Shown here: in pieces, positions 60,361-64,000 of the stretch
How positions within the stretch are numbered: position 1 is the stretch's first letter
Layout of the letters: each line of letters begins with the position of its first letter
NCBI GenBank assembly: GCA_965220055.1
Contig: CBDCPE010000004.1
Coordinates: 3,224,001-3,288,000, forward strand
DNA: 64,000 bases
Origin: Bin87 sp965220055
GTDB lineage: Bacteria > Chloroflexota > Dehalococcoidia > Lucifugimonadales > UBA3495
Direction of reading: 5' to 3'
Made by a program: the position numbers and the translations under genes
The notes under the pieces: model-generated
Databases searched by the model: none
Seen by the model: the letters and a program-made list of their open reading frames with translations, nothing else
What the model was told of the DNA's origin: nothing

Positions 60361-62271
60361 TCATCGACTCCAGAACCGGCGACGCCTCCTTGGGACGACC
60401 GGAGCGGCCGCCGACTCGGAATGTCCGATATTCCTGGTTTCGGCCGCCGGCTCAGGTGGGACTTCGCACGTGGTCTCGGTAACGTTGGGGGTCGAAGTCA
60501 ATTCCCGCGGGTCGGTCTCGAATTTCCCGCGCCACAGAGAATCGAGGTCGTTGGAGTAGCCTCGGTACCTCCAAATGGTCTCTGTGCCATGATGGGGACC
60601 GCGAAGCATTTTCGCTCTGGTGGTCGTTAGCATTCTGAGGTCTGATCCCGCCCGATAGACCTCCCTTTCAACTGCTGCTGTCTCGCAGACTCCGAGTAGG
60701 CCAGCAGATTCGCGGGGTGTTTCGCCGGAATATTGAATCAATCGTTTCGCTAGCTCACCTTGCTGGACGTTTGCCGCGAAGTATTCCAAAGCGGCCCATC
60801 GGCCCTCGCGTAGAAGTACCAACACATCCGGATTGGCTACTTCCCAATCAGGCCAAATACCGAGTTCGTTCATCGGAGACAGTGCAAGACGCCATCCCTC
60901 AATCGCCTGGATCTCTTCAGCCTGGAGAGCGACTGACATGCCAGCGATCACCGCTTTTTTGTTCACCCAGCGCCTGCTGACTGTGCCATCTTCATTGAAC
61001 AAACCATCGAATTTGGCGGCAACCACCTCAACATTCACGCCGTCCCGTATGGCGGCCAGTTGCCTGCCGGCTTCGATCAGGAAGTAGATATCTTTGTGTG
61101 AAGCGACCAGTTCCGCATCAACCAACTTCCTCAGGCTCCCGCGCACGCTGGCCCGATCGGTTTTCCCACAGACCTTGACTATGTCCGCGTAGGTGACAGC
61201 CCGGTGTGAGCACACCGCTTTAAATACCTTTGACCCCATGGCTCCGTTCACCGCCGCGAAGATCGGGTCATTAAACTGTGGTTGGGCAGCTGTGGCAGGG
61301 ACGGCGTCCCGGGAGGCTCCAGGCGTGATAATCGGCCCTCTGTCCGCCGGTTCAAGGACCCTACCGTATTGTGTCCAGATCTCCGGCGGTTCCAACTGCG
61401 TCCCTGCATCGTCAAATGGGAGAACCGAATACAATGGCTCCCAACCATGACGCCCGTAGCGCAGTTGGGCGAACCTCAGACCGGCTGAATCGTCCTGGTC
61501 CGTAATCGTGACCACGCCCGCCGGACGCATGTAGAACCTTCTGCGGAACAGGAAGGGCGGGCTGACGATGCCCGGTTCGTAGTTCATCCCCTGAAATCCC
61601 ATTGTTACGGCGTCGTAGTCGTCGCCAGCGAAACCTGGGAAACCGGTATCGGGTTCCATGGGCGGCTTTCCGTGAACCCCGCAGCGCACCACCAGGATTT
61701 GTACCCGCATCGATTGACGATAGATGTTCTCAATTTCCGGATCAAGGCCAGGGGCCGCTAACTCGGCTACCGCGTCAAAGTGGGGCGCCATCCACCACTG
61801 AAATCCGATCAGGCGGTACTCGTCTGAAACAGGCACCTGGACCGGGTCTAACCCGTACCAACGACCTTCGCCCTGGTTGGGAATCATGCGCACGTACTTG
61901 ATCGTTCCGGAGGAGGTTCGAAGCAAGCTGGGAAGGACCATGTACGACGGTTCCACCAAGTCCATGCGACGCCTCAAGAGAATTAGGCCTTGGTCCGATG
62001 TCGGCCATCCGGGCGCCACCTTGCACTCGGAGCACACTAGTTCAACACCAAGCGGGGTCAGCGCCCATCTCCGCACGAGCCCATGAACGTGTCCGGCTTT
62101 TTGCTCAAACACAAACTGTTGATTTTTCAGAGCCAGGAGGATTTTCCCAAGGTAGGGCCTTGAGTAGTATTTCAGTCGCGCCAAATCCTCTGCGCTGCTC
62201 CACGGCATGGCGAAAAGTACTGCCATCACGAACAGGCGAGCATTTCCTTCGAATTTGCGGAAATCGATCAT
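60361..62271 (-). CDS. Replication-relaxation-like winged-helix/nuclease-like protein
   Basis: A 636-residue protein. N-terminal winged helix (FVMAVLFAMPWSSAEDLARL, then LKYYSRPYLGKILLALKNQQ, about 11-60), long middle region, a second winged helix (SKVFKAVCSHRAVTYADIVK and LRKLVDAELVASHKDIYFLI, about 375-430), and a C-terminal part with IWPDWEVANPDVLVLLREGR, ALEYFAANVQQGELAKRLIQY and so on: an aspartate, EY and K spacing like a PD-(D/E)xK nuclease. This is the pattern of replication-relaxation proteins found on integrative elements of Actinobacteria and Chloroflexota. AGGAG precedes the ATG at 62271. Family assignment is by pattern only. Confidence 0.6.
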   Translation of the reverse strand: MIDFRKFEGNARLFVMAVLFAMPWSSAEDLARLKYYSRPYLGKILLALKNQQFVFEQKAGHVHGLVRRWALTPLGVELVCSECKVAPGWPTSDQGLILLRRRMDLVEPSYMVLPSLLRTSSGTIKYVRMIPNQGEGRWYGLDPVQVPVSDEYRLIGFQWWMAPHFDAVAELAAPGLDPEIENIYRQSMRVQILVVRCGVHGKPPMEPDTGFPGFAGDDYDAVTMGFQGMNYEPGIVSPPFLFRRRFYMRPAGVVTITDQDDSAGLRFAQLRYGRHGWEPLYSVLPFDDAGTQLEPPEIWTQYGRVLEPADRGPIITPGASRDAVPATAAQPQFNDPIFAAVNGAMGSKVFKAVCSHRAVTYADIVKVCGKTDRASVRGSLRKLVDAELVASHKDIYFLIEAGRQLAAIRDGVNVEVVAAKFDGLFNEDGTVSRRWVNKKAVIAGMSVALQAEEIQAIEGWRLALSPMNELGIWPDWEVANPDVLVLLREGRWAALEYFAANVQQGELAKRLIQYSGETPRESAGLLGVCETAAVEREVYRAGSDLRMLTTTRAKMLRGPHHGTETIWRYRGYSNDLDSLWRGKFETDPRELTSTPNVTETTCEVPPEPAAETRNIGHSESAAAPVVPRRRRRFWSR

Positions 62272-62279
62272 AGATTCTC

Positions 62280-62489
62280 CTATTTGATGATCCGGTACCC
62301 GAACCCGAATACGGCTGCATATTGGTCGGCCCACGTCAGCACGTTCGCCATTTGTTTGGCGATACCTCCCTTGGCAGCTGGTTTGCCGCCGCTAACGCTG
62401 CTTCGTGTCGGGCGATCCTGCTCACGAACGTTGTGCGGCGTGCTTGCCTTCAACGATACCCGCCACCCTCTCGAGGCTTTGGCCTGCAA
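62280..62489 (-). pseudogene. 3' end of a gene cut off by an IS
   Basis: The frame ends in KQMANVLTWADQYAAVFGFGYRIIK, 8 bases before the next gene start, so it looks like the natural C-terminus of an upstream operon partner. The remainder is missing because the IS at 62494 and another transposase gene follow. The family cannot be told. Confidence 0.45.
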
Positions 62490-62572
62490 CTAAGAGCCTA
62501 TCCTAAAAACTGGTGGAAACTTGCAGGGGGAGTCGCGGGAAAGCGAGCTGGGGTTGCATCTAGACTGGGGCA

Positions 62573-63016
62573 ATGACGAAATCGAAAGACCCCAAGCCGC
62601 CGCGTCCGAAGCGTGCTGGCCCAGCCACCAGGACCAATCCCACCACCGGCGCGTTCCAGGTCTCCGACGAGCTCTGGGAGGTGCTGGCACCGTTGATCCC
62701 CGAGCATGTGAACACCCATCGTTTCGGCGGCGGCCGGCCCCGGGTCCCTGACCGCACCTGCGCCAATGGCATCTTCTACGTGCTGCGCACCGGCTGTCAG
62801 TGGAAGGCGTTGGACGCCACGGGCATCTGCTCCGGCTCCACCGCCCACCTGCGGTTTCAGGAATGGGTCGCCGCTGGGGTGTTTCTGGAGCTGTGGCGGG
62901 TGGGACTGGAACGCTATGACGAACTGAAGGGGCTGGACTGGAGTTGGTTGAGTATGGACGGGGCCATGACCAAATCACCCTTGGGCGGGGGGAAAAACCG
63001 GCCCCAACCCCACTGA
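62573..63016 (+). CDS. IS5-family transposase, N-terminal frame
   Basis: 147 residues: VSDELWEVLAPLIPEHVNTH, GIFYVLRTGCQWKALDATG and the first Asp in WLSMDGAMTKSPLGG. At GGGGGGAAAAACC (near 62987) the frame must advance by one base to give KTGPNPTDRGKGGVK. Either a +1 slip or a one-base insertion explains it. Confidence 0.8.
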   Translation: MTKSKDPKPPRPKRAGPATRTNPTTGAFQVSDELWEVLAPLIPEHVNTHRFGGGRPRVPDRTCANGIFYVLRTGCQWKALDATGICSGSTAHLRFQEWVAAGVFLELWRVGLERYDELKGLDWSWLSMDGAMTKSPLGGGKNRPQPH

Positions 63017-63047
63017 CCGAGGCAAAGGCGGCGTCAAGCGCAGCCTG

Positions 63048-63461
63048 TTGACCGAAGCTGAGGGCATTCCGGTGGGTCTGGCGGTGGACGGCGCCAACCG
63101 TCATGACATGAAGCTGGTGCGGGCCACGGTGGACAGCCTGCCGGTGCCCCGACCAGCGCCCACTCCGGACCAACCCCAGGGCATGTGCCTGGACAAAGGC
63201 TACGACTTTGACGAGGTGCGCCGCACGTTGGAGGAGTTCGGCTTCACCGCCCACATCCGCAGTCGGGGCGAGGAGGCGAAGGCGATCAAAAAGGAGGCTG
63301 GGTTCAAGGCGCGGCGCTGGGTGGTGGAACGAACCCACGGCTGGCTGAACCGTTTCCGGCGCATCCTCGTGCGCTGGGACAAGTCCCCCGACAACTACAT
63401 CGCCTTTCTTCATTTCGCTTGCGCCTTGATCGCCCTCAGAGCCGCCGGGTTATTAGGATAG
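63048..63461 (+). CDS. IS5-family transposase, C-terminal frame
   Basis: 137 residues: PVGLAVDGANRHDMKLV, the second Asp in CLDKGYDFDEVRRTL and the Glu in RRWVVERTHGWLNRFRRIL. Homology begins about 12 codons before the first Met, consistent with a fusion to the preceding frame. Confidence 0.8.
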   Translation: MTEAEGIPVGLAVDGANRHDMKLVRATVDSLPVPRPAPTPDQPQGMCLDKGYDFDEVRRTLEEFGFTAHIRSRGEEAKAIKKEAGFKARRWVVERTHGWLNRFRRILVRWDKSPDNYIAFLHFACALIALRAAGLLG

Positions 63462-63470
63462 GCACTAATA

Positions 63471-64000
63471 CTACAGTTGCAGAAATGTGGTGAGGAGTTT
63501 CAGGCGGCGTCGGTAATGGCAGCGGCGGGCCGTTGCCTGGTGCCGCCGTCTCCACCGGGACCACCGCAGCACTGATTCGTCCGTAGGTTGATGTCTCCAT
63601 ATCAGCCGGTAGAGCAACCGCCGGACCTCGGGCACCGTCAGGGGTATCAGCTTTTCGTCCAAGCTGGGACAGCCCCCTTTCCCCCCGGACCTCCTGGTTC
63701 CAACGCCTGGCGCCTGACCACCGCCAGGCAGGCGTGGGCCAGCATCGCCAGGGTGATGTGCCGGTACCAGCCATCCCATTTCCGGACTTCATACTGGTCC
63801 AGACCCACCTCTCCCTTGGCCTCCTCAAAGCATTCTTCGATGGTCCAACGAGTTCCGGCCACCCGCACCAGTTCCTCCAGAGTCGTATCAACCGGGCTGA
63901 AGCAGACGTAATAGGCCAACTCCCCGGGCTTGGCGATGCTGCGCCGGACCAGCAGCCAGTACCCCTTGCCCGGCTCCTTCAGGGGCCGGATCTCCACCCG
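63471..64000 (-). pseudogene. IS701-type transposase, partial and frameshifted
   Basis: From the right edge: WLLVRRSIAKPGELAYYVCF, TRWTIEECFEEAKGEVGLDQ, YEVRKWDGWYRHITLAML, the C-terminal catalytic part of an IS701-family transposase. In the G-rich run near 63690-63700 the frame changes to CPSLDEKLIPLTVPEVRRLL and ends LTTFLQL at 63471. The N-terminus lies beyond the window. One of its ends must be close to 63469, so it and the IS5 element abut. Confidence 0.78.

Larger units (their letters stand above)
62494..63465 (+). mobile_element. IS5-family element, third type (972 bp)
   Basis: Terminal repeats GAGCCTATCCTAA at 62494 and the complement of GTGCCTATCCTAA ending at 63465, with TAA on both sides (62491-62493 and 63466-63468). 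It is distinct from the two other IS5-type elements in the window. Confidence 0.88.

Noticed and set aside
17515..63461. CRISPR array
   Set aside because: The repeated sequences found are IS copies or direct tandem repeats; none has regularly spaced repeats with unique spacers, and there are no cas genes.
63546..63560. CCGTCTCCACC match to the ssrA 3' end as attR
   Set aside because: Only 11 bases agree, and the site lies within a transposase gene; this length is expected by chance in GC-rich DNA.

Overview
The window is high-GC bacterial chromosome with a compact core-gene start and a patchwork of catabolic genes, insertion sequences and a site-specific integration. The gene families point to a Chloroflexota lineage of the Dehalococcoidia/SAR202 type: many enolase-superfamily, flavin-dependent, amidohydrolase and carboxymuconolactone-decarboxylase genes, a UbiA-type phosphoribosyltransferase-like protein, a futalosine-pathway MqnA-like protein, and a genomic island at ssrA. 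That assignment is inference from gene content, not from a marker phylogeny.

Left part (1-17361). A nusA-ylxR-infB operon runs leftwards from a good sigma70-type promoter at 4092-4120 and its leader carries a hairpin. Upstream lies a cysteine/sulfur unit: a CysM-like synthase, a MoeB-like activating enzyme and an Rrf2 regulator with three cysteines. A rightward, tightly overlapping set follows (membrane protein, larB, LPG-synthase-like membrane protein, UbiA). Then come a DUF4238 protein, a Zn-ribbon/OB-fold protein, a CMD protein, a ThDP enzyme, a MetF-like protein, an MqnA-like protein and an enolase-superfamily enzyme.

Mobile zone 1 (17374-26063). There are two IS5-type copies in tandem, one lacking its 3' end, with the matching end piece lying inverted on the other side. 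They abut a truncated P4-type integrase. A short hydrolase/luciferase-like/amidohydrolase run follows, then an IS630-type element and another IS5-type element, both with damaged transposases.

Catabolic zone (26474-44041). Genes include MmgE/PrpD, a fluoroacetate-dehalogenase-like hydrolase, a group D flavin monooxygenase/acyl-CoA dehydrogenase-like protein, a dihydropyrimidinase-like enzyme, a frameshifted enolase-superfamily gene, an amidase, a ThDP enzyme with an MFS exporter and a phosphotriesterase-like lactonase/hydrolase, then CMD, phospholipase D-like, agmatinase-like, enoyl-CoA hydratase-like, MFS and metallo-beta-lactamase-fold genes. The set looks suited to small amide, ester, halide and carboxylate substrates.

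Non-coding zone (44042-45528). About 1.5 kb lacks convincing genes but holds a strongly structured segment (44928-45177). Its ends pair, and a minus-strand promoter places the predicted start exactly at the first base of the terminal stem. I consider this the best candidate for an undescribed RNA here.

Right part (45529-64000). DUF2851, three tandem cupins and a methyltransferase precede the tmRNA gene ssrA (49249-49604). A large serine recombinase reads into the 3' end of ssrA, marking the left edge of an integrated island. Its visible cargo is a four-gene overlapping operon (glycosyltransferase, radical SAM/SPASM protein, WG-repeat plus methyltransferase fusion, histidine phosphatase), a convergent epimerase, a replication-relaxation-like protein and three more transposase genes. 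The right attachment site was not found. Several otherwise good genes carry single-base frameshifts, so either decay or assembly error must be considered.
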